From Branchiostoma floridae (Eukaryota > Chordata > Leptocardii > Amphioxiformes > Branchiostomatidae): a stretch of 25,229 nucleotides of DNA. Shown one piece after another: positions 1 through 8,852 of the stretch. The stretch lies in the NCBI RefSeq assembly GCF_000003815.2, contig NW_023365855.1, positions 1 to 25,229 on the forward strand, read 5' to 3'. Positions within the stretch are counted from its first letter, which is position 1; each line of letters begins with the position of its first letter. The translations under genes and the position numbers were made by a program. The notes below the pieces were generated by a model, which saw only the letters and a program-made list of their open reading frames with translations, had not been told where the DNA came from and made no database searches.

Positions 1-187
1 CGAATCGTTATATAAGCTCAGATCTCAAGCTTCACATACCCCTTGTAACACATCTCTGGTTTTATCGTTAACATAGATCTCTGACAAATAGCTTTTGCCG
101 GAGTGCTTTGAGAGCCGTGAGGCTGGGTGGGTGCACCTGCTGGGGTGAACACCATACCACTATATCTACATACAATGCCAACCCACC

Positions 188-570
188 CACAGCTCTTCTC
201 TACTCTCTTATCAGCACCTAATACGTACTCTGGCTTCACGCAAAGCCAACTGGCTAAGCTATGACGAGCTCTTCCGACAGTACCGGGAGAAATGCCCCGC
301 CACTCCCTGGGATACTCCCCATATGCAGCTTTATGTTGATGCCCTCCCCCTCCTCCTCTAGTGCCTCCTCTTCCAAATCATCCTCTTCGCACGACATCCC
401 GCAGGGGTTTTGTTTTCAATACCATAAGAGATCACAAGAAAGACGGGCAATGCTTCAAGCATGACTGCACCTACCACCATTATTGCTTCAAGTGCTCCGG
501 AGCCCACAATGCCCCACAGACACAGTGCCCAAACAAGACAGCCACCTCTGCCGCCCCTCGAAACCGCTAA
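188..570 (+). pseudogene. gag-like remnant of a DIRS-type retrotransposon, frameshifted
   Basis: The frame through 188-357 reads a peptide with the block NWLSYDELFRQYREKCP, typical of the capsid-like ORF of tyrosine-recombinase retroelements (a Trp plus YDxxFR motif after a conserved helix). This frame ends in a stop just after 350. A second frame (about 395-425) carries IPQGFCFQYHK, and a third (about 440-540) carries the Cys/His cluster GQCFKHDCTYHHYCFKCSGA, followed by HNAPQTQCP. In intact relatives these segments are continuous and form the zinc-knuckle-like end of Gag, so at least two frameshifts separate them. The RT-like remnant follows at 603 in the same orientation. No intact start was found and the 5' end probably lies beyond the window. 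The assignment is by motif only. Confidence 0.7.
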
Positions 571-602
571 AGTCGTAACATCCTCATTACCAACCCCAGT
601 TT

Positions 603-1097
603 ATTAACGTTTCATCCTTGGCTCGTTATTTACGTTCTTTTCTGGCACACCAAAAACAATACATCTTAGATGGCTTCACGTATGGTTTTCCCTTAGAGTA
701 TTTCGACCCTAGAACGCGTCCTCTCATATTTCCTCCTCAGCCGAGGCAATCCCATTCCGGGCCCATCTATGAAAAACTACAACAGGAGCTAGTGTCTATG
801 CGGGTTGCTGGACCTTTTCCCTCACCGCCTTTCAAAAACTTATTTCTATCCCCATTGTACGCAGTTCCCAAAAAGACCCCTGGCAAATTTCGACTTATAC
901 ACGATCTCTCGTATCCCTCCGGCTCCTCTGTCAACGATGGCCATGGTATTCCGGCAGATTTATCCTCTGTTTCCTATGCATCCATTGACAATGCAATACG
1001 ACATATAAAACTTCTCGGCCCCGGTTGCTTTCTATCCAAGACAGACATCGAATCAGCCTTCCGTTTAATACCTATCCACTCTAGCGATCACCATCTG
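603..1097 (+). pseudogene. Reverse transcriptase, N-terminal part (DIRS-superfamily retrotransposon)
   Basis: The frame starting near 603 reads INVSSLARYLRSFLAH, then GFTYGFPLEYFDP, the entry block SPLYAVPKKTPGKFRLIHDL and the catalytic block CFLSKTDIESAFRLIPI, ending at DHHL. These are the fingers and first palm motifs of the RT of DIRS/Ngaro-type elements; the Asp in KTDIESAF is the first catalytic Asp. There is no conventional ATG. The frame is cut at 1098 by an inserted TIR element and resumes at 1923 in the same frame, with GFFWNGNFYYDK. This piece has no internal stop, so the interruption is probably not ancient relative to the retroelement. Confidence 0.88.
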
Positions 1098-1922
1098 TTA
1101 TACCCGCCTCACATTATATACGATCTTTGGACGTACGTACTTCGCGATCGCAGGAAGGTCGGCTGATTTTAAGATCTTAAGATGGTTTTGCGTATTTTTC
1201 GCCCAAAACCTGTTCCCCTCACATATAAGCGAGCCTCGTGCGATCGACGGTGAATAAATCTATGATAATGAACCTCCCATGACCTCTTGCACGCCGACAA
1301 GGGAATACAAAACGTTCCTAAAAAAGGCAAGAGATCAATAAATGTTGCTTATTTTGTTGTCGGAATCTTTTAAACCAATGAATGGAATGGGCGGGCATAA
1401 TAGAAATGACACAAGAAAGGAAAGTGTGTCACATAGCCAGCCTACATACTGCCAGAGGGGCCACAATGTTAGAATTACCCTCACATTCCCAGAAATTCAA
1501 TATTTGTAAACAATCGGAAGTCGGGTGAACGTCGCCCGAACGTCGCCCGACTAACGGGCGTTCGCCATCCGATTTGCGCTCGATGATTAATAACTATGTC
1601 TGTGCTCGCCTATCGGTCTTCGATCGTTGGATTGACGCAAGAGTATTGACCGATACCCTTGCGAGGTACGCACGATTTGCACGCACGATCTGCGACTCGG
1701 TAACGAGCTCTGCGATCTCGGAGATCTCCTGCGACTTGTCGCTTATGTTAAGAACATGTTTCGCTGCACCGAGACCGTCGTAAGACTCCTGAAAATTGCC
1801 GGCGATTCCTAAAAATCGCAAGGTGATAGTGAGAATACCGGACGTCTTACTCACGAAAATGTCATTTAGAGCTCGTAAATTAGTCTTCCGATCGAATCGC
1901 GCCTAATGTGAGGCGGGTATAA
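1098..1922. mobile_element. Non-autonomous TIR DNA element inserted in the RT gene
   Basis: The left end reads TTATACCCGCCTCACATTA and the right end is its exact reverse complement, a perfect 19-bp terminal inverted repeat, with weaker complementarity for about 20 bp inside it. The 825-bp insert splits an otherwise colinear RT reading frame, which fixes its borders to within a few bases. The ends are palindromic (TTATA/TATAA), so the target duplication cannot be assigned with certainty; TA is possible. The interior has short repeats such as the paired gtcgcccga near 1530-1550 and many cgatc-like words. It has no convincing coding frame, and the superfamily is not assigned. Confidence 0.8.
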
Positions 1923-2207
1923 GGATTCTTCTGGAACGGAAACTTTTATTATGACAAATGTCTACCCATGGGTTGCTCCACGTCTTGTGCCATCTTCGAA
2001 TCATTTAGTTCTGCGCTGGAATGGATTGCTCTCAATGAGCTTCACATTCCCTTCCCTACCCATATCTTAGACGACTTTCTCTTTGCCAACAAAACATACT
2101 TGCAGTGCCACCGTGACCTTAATGCGTTCACGGATATGTGCCAAGACGTTGGTGTCCCCCTAGCGGATGACAAAACATTTCCTCCTAACACAACCATGTC
2201 CTTTTTA
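1923..2207 (+). pseudogene. Reverse transcriptase, catalytic palm segment (continuation)
   Basis: The frame resumes with GFFWNGNFYYDKCLPMG, then CSTSCAIFESFSSALEW and the catalytic HILDDFLF. The LDD pair at about 2067-2075 corresponds to the YxDD box of RTs. It stays in the frame of 603-1097 and ends at the Leu codon TTA (2205-2207), where Harbinger-like DNA begins. The missing continuation (GIELDTLTLEARLPL) is on the opposite strand, directly after a TAA at 4754-4756, which is the complement of the same TTA codon. The junction therefore coincides with a 3-bp target duplication. Confidence 0.88.
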
Positions 2208-2285
2208 TACCCCCATTCCACTGGGACGGCGCTCTCGCGGCGCACTCACGGCGATGGCAAATTTGACCATCGCGGTGAGAGCGTG
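2208..2285. mobile_element. Terminal fragment of a Harbinger-like MITE
   Basis: This begins TACCCCCATTCCACT right after the TTA target triplet and continues into the GGCGCTCTC-rich subterminal region. It stops after about 78 bp, where another copy of the same family starts (TTAAGGCCCCCATTCC at 2286). It is best read as the left end of one copy interrupted or replaced by a second. The TTA triplet fits PIF/Harbinger elements, which duplicate TWA. Confidence 0.6.
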
Positions 2286-2289
2286 TTAA

Positions 2290-3054
2290 GGCCCCCATTC
2301 CACTTGACGGCGCTCTCACCGCGCTCACGGCGATGGCAAACTTGCCCCATCGCCGTGAGAGCGCCGCGATGGCAGAAAAAGCTGCTCTAGTGGAATCTCT
2401 CCTGCGACGCCAGCGCGCTCTCAGCTTGACGGAAAACTCAAAGGACAGCAATTTTTATGGGCTGCCAAGAACTTTAAAGATTACTCAACGAATTTCAGAG
2501 ATAAAGAACGAGATTTCTTATCTTTTGTGTATTTCATTGTATTTCAAGTCATACTTTTACGTCTTACGTAATTTTAAATTATAAAATGAAGTCTGTAAAC
2601 AAATCCAATTTTGCTCACTGTAGAGTCGTTCAGCGTGAGTCTTAGATTATCTATACACTTGACTTGCTGTTTTTTTAAATTAAATTTGCCATGTAACTTT
2701 TTCAAAATGAATATCATTATCATGCCAGGTTATTATCGTGAATTATAGAATAGTGAAACGATTTGATCTATTGAAAATAAGTCTTCTTTAATCTCAATCT
2801 ACAGGTTAAGAACATGAAAACTGAAATGTTATTCTGTTTACATTTAAAAATCAGACATAGTAAACCTTTGTGTTCTTGATTATTCTATCTCAATTTAATT
2901 CATTGTACATTTTGAACATTTCTCCGAGTTCTTTCTCGTCAATTTATGTTATATGTATTCTGGAGTAATCCTGTGACTCGAAACGCTGAATAAAGCACCG
3001 TATGTGTAGTTGTCCAATTTGTTTTACCCATGATTTTAATTAGGAAGTGATTCA
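2290..3054. mobile_element. Harbinger-like non-autonomous element, 3'-truncated copy
   Basis: It starts GGCCCCCATTCCACTTGACG after TAA and has repeated GCGCTCTC words on both strands within the first 150 bp. It then runs into an AT-rich body that includes actcaacgaatttcagagat. The body is collinear with 4757-5450 and, inverted, with the 6590-7308 arm. Similarity stops near 3054, after tttaattaggaagtgattca, so the right terminus is missing. Frames over the terminal GCGCTCTC repeats read through only because that repeat has no stops; I see no transposase. Confidence 0.75.
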
Positions 3055-3331
3055 GAGTACGCCAGTTCGCCTGATAGTTTTGGACATGCACAAAACTATC
3101 ATTCGTACGCAGTTTGTGGGAAGATGTACTATTTGTCTTCTGACCATGCACAAAACAACGTCTTTTAATCTGTGCTCAATTACACATTGAAGAGGGAAAC
3201 GTCATGCAGCTTCTTTCTGAGATTATATCTACTATTTGCATACCACAATTCCATCGTAGACGTGTTAACGTCTATTTTCGCTTCTTTAAGGTACCTCTTT
3301 CAATACGAAATTTTGACACGGAAATGATGCC
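3055..3331. other. Unassigned junction sequence
   Basis: This lies between the truncated Harbinger-like copy and the truncated recombinase remnant. It contains two copies of catgcacaaaac (near 3085 and 3145). I see no gene or recognisable element end. It is probably part of the material captured at the rearrangement breakpoint. Confidence 0.4.
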
Positions 3332-3973
3332 ATAGGTAGTCATGTTGGCTACCGGGCAGTACGAACTGCCCACTTGTGGGAGAATAGAGATGGTCGCCGG
3401 GCGGCTTGGATTTCCGTGTTTATAAGTGCGGAATGTGACTAACAGGGTGGGAGTTTCGCTGGGGACCAAAGCTTGGAATTGTATGTCCCCGAGACGGAGA
3501 GTGTGATTTGAGGCACCGGTGACTGTGACCTCGCCTATGCGTGCTAAGGCGTGGAAGCTGAACAGAAATAGGGCCTTGAATAACTGCTGATCGTAAGTGT
3601 GAACCAGAACTGCTGGTAAGGAGTCCAGCAAGGACTTGAGGATTGAGGGACTGATAGGTTTCCTCCCATCCGGGGTGTGTGATTTGCGAACAGCATGGAG
3701 AAGTTTCTGGATAAGAAAGGATTGAGTTGGGTCAGTGAGGTTGAGTAGTTTGTGAACAAAACTGATGGCAGAGAGTTTGGAAGTGATTGTAGATGCTGCA
3801 ATACCTTTGTTGTGAAGATGGGCAATAAACGGGGAAATGAGGTCAGTCGAAACTGGGGGAGATGCCAGGTCTTTACCGTAAATGTCTAAGGTAAACTGCC
3901 GGAACGACTGCCACGCCTGTCGATAGGCACGGAGAGTTGAAGGGGCAAGAGAGGAGGTTAGGAGGCTCGTCAA
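3332..3973 (-). pseudogene. Tyrosine recombinase of the DIRS-type retrotransposon, C-terminally truncated
   Basis: The minus-strand frame starts near SLAPSTLRAYRQAWQSF, an N-terminal core-binding region of tyrosine recombinases. It continues through HLHNKGIAASTITSKLSAI to the catalytic domain FHALARIGEVTV, where residue 145 of this frame is the conserved first Arg, and to the beta-hairpin segment VTFRTYKHG with its Lys. Family similarity ends at CPVANMTTY (about 3332). The second catalytic Arg, the His and the nucleophilic Tyr are absent, so the protein cannot be an active recombinase. The frame overlaps the end of the RNase H frame by a few bases in a different phase, an arrangement usual for these elements. 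This YR, and not a DDE integrase, is what identifies the retroelement class. Confidence 0.88.
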
Positions 3974-4753
3974 GGTTCTATTAATGCCTTCGGTTGCAGG
4001 TGTGCCGGGACAGGAGTTGGTTGCGAGTCCATGTTGGAGTAGGCCTGACGAAAACGCGACACCTGCAACCGAGACAGAGAGTCAGCCATGTTATTGTTTG
4101 AACCGGGAACGTGTGCCGCTCGGCATAGAATATTATGGCGTAAGGAGACAAGTACGAAGTGCCGGACAAGTGGCATGATTAGAGGGTTTTTCGAAGTTTG
4201 CCGATTAATGATGAATACTAGAGCTTCATTATCCGTGTGCAGGACAATGCTACGGTTCGACCACCGGCGCCCCCAGAGGTGAAGAGCCATAATAATTGGG
4301 TAAAATTCTAAGATGGTGATGTTCCGCGAGCGCAGGGAGGAAGGCCAGGATCCGTAGAACCAGGCAGTCCCGCAGACTCCCCCTTAACCCAGGGACGCAG
4401 CGGCGTCAGTATACAGGTGTAAGGTGAAGTTGGGGGCAAAGATTTCGTCAAGGAAGAGTGCCCGCCCATTGAATTCGTTCAAGAAGGTGCGCCACATGCG
4501 GAGGTCAAGGCGGACCGGTAATGGAATGGGGATGGGGCCACTGTCGGCCTTTAGTCAGGTCGATTAGACGGCGCAGGAAGGCGCGTCCCGGGGGGACAAC
4601 TTGACAGACATGATTGAGGAGCCCAGCCAGAGACTGAATTTGTTTTAGGCTGGCACTGTGGATGTTTAAGAAGTAATGAACTTGCTCTCGGCATTTTGAT
4701 AATTTGTCTAGGGGGAGTCTGGCTTCTAATGTGAGTGTATCAAGTTCTATGCC
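3970..4753 (-). pseudogene. RT thumb and RNase H of the DIRS-type retrotransposon, inverted segment
   Basis: Reading down from 4753, the frame gives GIELDTLTLEARLPLDK, then SLKQIQSLAGLLNHVCQVV (RT thumb/connection), and further on LHLYTDAAASLG, ITILEFYPIIMALHLWG, VLHTDNEALVFIINRQ and NNNMADSLSRLQ. The four acidic RNase H positions (D in YTD, E in LEF, D in HTD, D in MAD) are all visible. A TAA stop at 4384-4386 (minus sense) breaks the frame just after the first RNase H motif, and a frame change near 4507 adds damage. It continues the RT that stops at 2207 on the other strand, so this block has been inverted relative to the 5' half. Confidence 0.88.
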
Positions 4754-4756
4754 TAA

Positions 4757-5572
4757 GGCCCCCATTCCACTTGACGGCGCTCTGACGGCGCTCTCACGGC
4801 GATGGCAAATTTGCCCCATCGCCGTGAAAGCGCCGCGATGGCAGAAAAAGCTGCTCTAGTGGAATCTGTCATAGATAAAGAACGAAATTTCTTACGTTTT
4901 GTGTATTTTATTGTCTACTAACTCATACCTTTACGTCTTATGCAGTTTTAAATTATAAAATGAAGGCTGTTAACAAATCCCATTTTGCTCACTGTACAGG
5001 GCTCAGCGTGAGTCTAAGATAACCCATACGTTTGATTTGCTGGCTTTAAAAAAATTGAATTTGCCATGTAACTTATTCAAAATGAATATCATTATCATGC
5101 CACGTTATTATGGTAAATTATAAGATAGTGAAACGATTTGATGTATTGAAAATAAGTCTTCCATAATCTCAATCTACAGGTTAAGAACATGAAAACTAAA
5201 ATGTTATTATGTTGACATTTAAAAAATAAGTCAAGACATAATAATGGTGTTCTTGATTATTCCATCTCAGTTTATTCATTGTACATCATTTGTACTTTTT
5301 TAAAACATTTCTCCGATTTCTTTTTCGCCAATTTATGTTATATCTAATCTGGAGAAATCACGTGATACAAAACGCTGAATAAAAGCATTGTATGTGTAGT
5401 TATTCAATTTGTATTACCCATGATTTTAATTAGGAAGTGATTCATGACACAAAAGTAAGATTTGACAAAGAAATTCATCAAAATATACTTCTTCAAGAAT
5501 AAAGATTGTATGAACTATAGTTGAGAGCGCAGCGAGAGCGCGGTGAGATCGCCGTCCCTGTGGAATGGGTCC
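4757..5572. mobile_element. Harbinger-like non-autonomous element, left arm of a large palindrome
   Basis: The left end is TAA|GGCCCCCATTCCACTTGACG. The right end, near 5550-5572, is the inverted GCCGTCCCTGTGGAATGGGTCC. The AT-rich body matches 2290-3054 directly and 5870-7308 in reverse complement. About 85 bp present in the other copies (after GCTCTAGTGGAATCT) is deleted here, near 4868. The left flanking triplet is the complement of the RT Leu codon TTA, while the right flank is TAT, so the flanking triplets no longer match. That is expected if this copy recombined with another. Confidence 0.78.
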
Positions 5573-5581
5573 TATCATTAA

Positions 5582-5825
5582 TACCCCCTTTCCACTAGGA
5601 CGGCGCTCTCGCCGCGCTCTCTCTGCGACCTAAGATTTGACATATAGCTCAACGAATTGTATCGAAAAGAAACGAATCTTGTTACACTTTGTGCGTTTTG
5701 TTGTCTTCTCAATCACACTTTTACGTTTTGTATGATATACCCAGTGTGAAAGTGAAGGTTACACATATCATATGTAGGTCGCAGTGAGAGCGCAGAGCGA
5801 TCGCCGTCCTAGTGGAAAGGGGGCC
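5582..5825. mobile_element. Complete 244-bp Harbinger-like MITE
   Basis: It starts TACCCCCTTTCCACTAGGAC and ends with the inverted GTCCTAGTGGAAAGGGGGCC. It is flanked on both sides by TAA (5579-5581 and 5826-5828), a 3-bp target duplication of the TWA type seen with PIF/Harbinger transposases. The centre (ctcaacgaattgtat, then cacttttacgttttgta) is a diverged version of the core of the longer copies in this window. It lies in the spacer between the two palindrome arms. It has no coding capacity. Confidence 0.82.
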
Positions 5826-6007
5826 TAACCATTGTTCAGCCCTATTGGCGCTCTCCGCGCTCTCTCTGCGCTCTCAACTATAGTTCATACAATCTTTATT
5901 CTTGAAGAAGTATATTTTGATGAACTTTTTTGACAAATCTTACTTTTGTGTCAAGAGTCACTTCCTAATTAAAATCATAGGTAATACAAATTTTATAACT
6001 ACACATA

Positions 6008-6585
6008 CGAGGGGCATTCAATAAGTAATGTCCCTGACCCACTTCCAGTTGTCTGATCTAGATGAAATTTTGCATGTGTAATGAGTCATATCTCTATAGA
6101 TTATGTTGCAAAAAACAGCTCTGAACTAATTGTGGTTACTGATTTACTGGTGTTTGAACTGAGTCAGGTGTGAAATGGACCAGGTGTGAAATGGAGCAAG
6201 TTGAGTGTCGCGCAGTGATCCGGTTTTTGTATTTGAAAGGACGCACACCAAAGGGGACTTTTGATGAAATGAAAAAAACTTATGGTGATGATGCCCCATC
6301 ATATGACCTTGTAAAACGCTGGCATCCTGAATTCAAACAAGGTCGGAAGTCTGTGGAAACAGCTCCCAGACCTGGTCGTCCCTCTTCTGCCATTGATGAG
6401 GCATCTGTCGGAGGACCAACCTGGGATGTCCTACAAGAACGGTGTCCAGAGCTACATCAAATGATGGGAGAAATGCAAAACTCTGGGTGGTTCCTATGAA
6501 GAGAAAGACTAATAACTGTGCCAAGTTTCATTAATCTCCTGCTATGGGAAATGGGTCAGGGACATTACTTATTGAATGCCCCTCG
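6008..6585 (+). mobile_element. mariner-type element, internal deletion derivative
   Basis: The left end starts CGAGGGGCATTCAATAAGTA and the right end is its reverse complement. The inverted repeat is perfect for 34 bp and then continues with single mismatches. TA dinucleotides flank both ends (6006-6007 and 6586-6587). The same host sequence without the insert occurs in this window in the sister copy around 5385-5400 (minus sense acacatacaatgc), a natural empty site that confirms the borders and the TA duplication. At 578 bp it is less than half of a full mariner of about 1.3 kb. Confidence 0.93.
6191..6499 (+). pseudogene. Truncated mariner transposase: DNA-binding domain only
   Basis: From the ATG at 6191 (an in-frame ATG also exists at 6170) the protein begins MEQVECRAVIRFLYLKGRTP. 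It continues FDEMKKTYGDDAPSYDLVKR and ends with PRPGRPSSAIDEASV. This is the mariner N-terminal paired helix-turn-helix with the GRP linker motif. The catalytic DD34D region is missing. After about residue 75 the frame enters unrelated sequence and stops at 6499. The deleted transposase C-terminus survives in another frame at 6441-6512 (WEKCKTLGGSYEEKD after an in-frame TGA). If translated, the product could bind mariner ends but could not cut. Confidence 0.85.
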
Positions 6586-7311
6586 TACAATGCTTTTATT
6601 CAGCGTTTTGTATCACATGATTTCTCCAGATTAGATATAATATAAACTGGCGAAAAAGAACTCGGAGAAATGTTTTTAAAAAAGTACAAATGATATACAA
6701 TGAATAAACTGAGATGGAATAATCAAGAACACAAAGGTTTATCATGTCTTGACTTATTTTTAAATGTCAACAGAATAACATTTTAGTTTTCATGTTCTTA
6801 ACCTGTAGATTGAGATTATGGAAGACTTATTTTCAATACATCAAATCGGTTCACTATTTTATAATTTACCATAATGACGTGGCATGATAATGATATTCAT
6901 TTTGAATAAGTTACATGGCAAATTTAACTTTAAAAAGACAGCAAGTCAAATGTATGGGTTATCTTAGACTCACGCTGAGCCCTGTACAGTGAGCAAAATT
7001 GGATTTGTTAACAGCCTTCATTTTATAACTTAAAACTGCATAAGACGTAAAGGTATGAGTTAGTAAACAATAAAATACACAAAACGTAAGAAATTTCGTT
7101 CTTTATCTCTGAAATTCGTTGAGTAATCTTTTAAGTCTTTGGCAGCTCATACAAATTGCTGACTTTTAAGTTTTCCGTCGCACTGAGAGCGCGCTGGCGT
7201 CGCAGTAGAGATTCCACTAGAGCAGCTTTTTCTGCCATCGCGGCGCTCTCACGGCGATGGGGCAAGTTTGCCATCGCCGTGAGAGCGCCGTCAAGTGGAA
7301 TGGGGGCCTTA

Positions 7312-7451
7312 AAAAGCAACCACAAGCTGTGTGCACCGGCATCGCTGGAGCGAATGCGTACATGTCTATATGTGCTTGATGCGTCGGCGGAAACGCTCAG
7401 TTGCAAATATATAAAGGGGCGGGGCCGATTCCAAGTTGTCTTGTGCGGTGA
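7312..7451. other. Short unique segment between two Harbinger-like copies, with TATA-like motif
   Basis: This 140-bp segment has no family similarity to its neighbours. It contains TATATAAAG at 7408-7416 followed by GGGGCGGGGC, a TATA-box plus GC-box-like arrangement on the plus strand. No gene follows it in the window, because the next element begins at 7452, so promoter activity is only a possibility. Confidence 0.3.
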
Positions 7452-8467
7452 GGCCCCCTTTCCACTTGACGGCGCTCTCACGGCGCTCTCGCTGCGATGG
7501 AAAATTGGTCAGAGCGCGGTGAGAGCGCCGTCAAGGCCGGAAAAAGCTGCTCTAGTGGAATCTCTCCGGCGACCCCAGCGCGCTCTCACCGCGACGAAAA
7601 ACACAAATGTCAGCATCTTTTTATGAGCTAGCAAAGGTTCGAAAGATTACTCAACGAATTTCAGAGATAAAGAACGAATATATTGACGCATAGTGTATTT
7701 TGGTATCTTTGAAGTCATCCTTTTACGTCTTACATAACATTCAAAGTATAAAATCCAGGCTGTGAACAAATCCAATGTTGGTCACTGTACAGTCACTCAG
7801 ACTGAAATATACACGTTTGTCATGTAGCTTGTTCACCATAAATGTATTATCATGCCACGTTATAAGTGTAAATCATACAACACTGAAACTTGAAAATAGG
7901 ACTTCAATAATATAAATGTACACATGAAGACGAAGAAAACCTAAGGTCAGTATGTTGAAATTCAAAAAGAAGTTGAGAAATGATAAACCTTTGTTTCTTT
8001 AAACCTTGGTCATTACATCTCAGTTTGTTTTATTGTACATGTTGGACATTTCTCCAGGATCTGTGTCAAATATACTTTTTCACAAACCGCAGTTGAGAGC
8101 GCAGAGAGCGCGCGGTGAGAGCACCGTCCTAGCCAAATTGGTATCATAAACCACTGTTGAGAGCTATTGCGCTCGCCGCGCTCGCTGTGCGCTCTGTTGG
8201 CGCTCACGGTGCTAGCTGCGCGCTCTCTTGGCGCTCTCTCTGCGCTCATCGTTGGATCGCCGTCCACGGCGCTCTCACGGCGACTGTTTTGAACAGGTTC
8301 AAAACAGTCGTGGAGGTGATGGCGACCATGGCCACCATGGCGCTCCCACCGCGCTCTCTGCGCGCTCCCATGGCGACCTTGGCGATCCCACCGCGCTCTC
8401 ACCGCGCTCTTCCAAATTTGAGGTCGCAGAGAGAGCGCCGTGAGAGCGCCGTCCCAGTGGAAAGGGG
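7452..8467. mobile_element. Harbinger-like non-autonomous element with an expanded GC-rich right end
   Basis: The left end is GGCCCCCTTTCCACTTGACG and the right end is GCCGTCCCAGTGGAAAGGGG followed by TTA (8468-8470). The left flank is TGA, so the duplication is imperfect. The AT-rich middle (for example gattactcaacgaatttcag at about 7644) matches the other copies. The last 380 bp is a dense array of GCGCTCTC/GAGAGCGC words and related GGCGACC/GGTCGCC words on both strands, much longer than in the other copies. No transposase is visible. The open frames across 8013-8510 reflect the low-complexity array. Confidence 0.7.
8281..8310. repeat. Perfect 14-bp inverted repeat with 2-nt spacer
   Basis: CGACTGTTTTGAAC, then AG, then GTTCAAAACAGTCG forms a perfect hairpin. 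It sits in the middle of the GC-rich terminal array of the preceding element, and the word content differs from the surrounding GCGCTCTC repeats. Confidence 0.85.
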
Positions 8468-8852
8468 TTATAAGGAATATCCTAGACTATATCCTTCCAG
8501 CTCGGTATAAGGTGTGGGCTCCAGTACAGAAAATTCAGGTACAGGTACAGACAGAGGCTCAGGTCCAGGTCTGGACCTGAACCTAGACCTTATTGTAAAC
8601 TGGCAATATTGTAGGCATTGAGATAAAATAGGAATGAGAACGACAATCATGAATATGCGAAGGCGTAACGAACTATGTCAGTTTGCAATGTGTGGGCACG
8701 ACCAATACCATCTGATTAGCCGTAAATTAGACATTACCCCGGTAGATATTTTGTTCATGCTGTAACATTTCCTTGTTACATTAAGTGTGTCATGTCCATA
8801 TCAAATTTGATACACAGACAGTCCGCGACATTAGACGGTAAGAAGACCTTAC
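8468..8852. other. Non-coding stretch between element cluster and last recognised exon of gene B
   Basis: I see no exon here. Around 8535-8590 the sequence is built of caggtacag/caggtccag words, including the perfect inverted pair CAGGTCCAG-GT-CTGGACCTG at 8560-8579. If gene B continues leftwards, this is its intron. Confidence 0.4.

Larger units (their letters stand above)
5839..7308. mobile_element. Harbinger-like element, right arm of the palindrome, carrying a mariner insertion
   Basis: In reverse complement this copy runs collinear with 4757-5572 but retains the segment deleted there. Its right terminus is a clean CAAGTGGAATGGGGGCC followed by TTA (7309-7311). Its left terminus is degraded (GCCCTATTGGCGCTCTCC). 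Subtracting the 578-bp mariner at 6008-6585, it is about 890 bp. Long open frames at 7131-7481 and 7156-7626 follow the repetitive GCGCTCTC sequence and are not genes. Confidence 0.78.

Noticed and set aside
1574-1854. Open frames on both strands inside the TIR element
   Set aside because: Mutually overlapping, built of cgatc-like repeats, no transposase motif.
7131-7626. Long open frames on both strands over the GCGCTCTC-rich DNA
   Set aside because: They overlap each other and an element terminus; the openness comes from the repeated word composition and not from protein conservation.
8013-8510. Overlapping 117-129-codon frames rich in Arg/Ala/Ser
   Set aside because: Low-complexity translations of the terminal repeat array; no domain.
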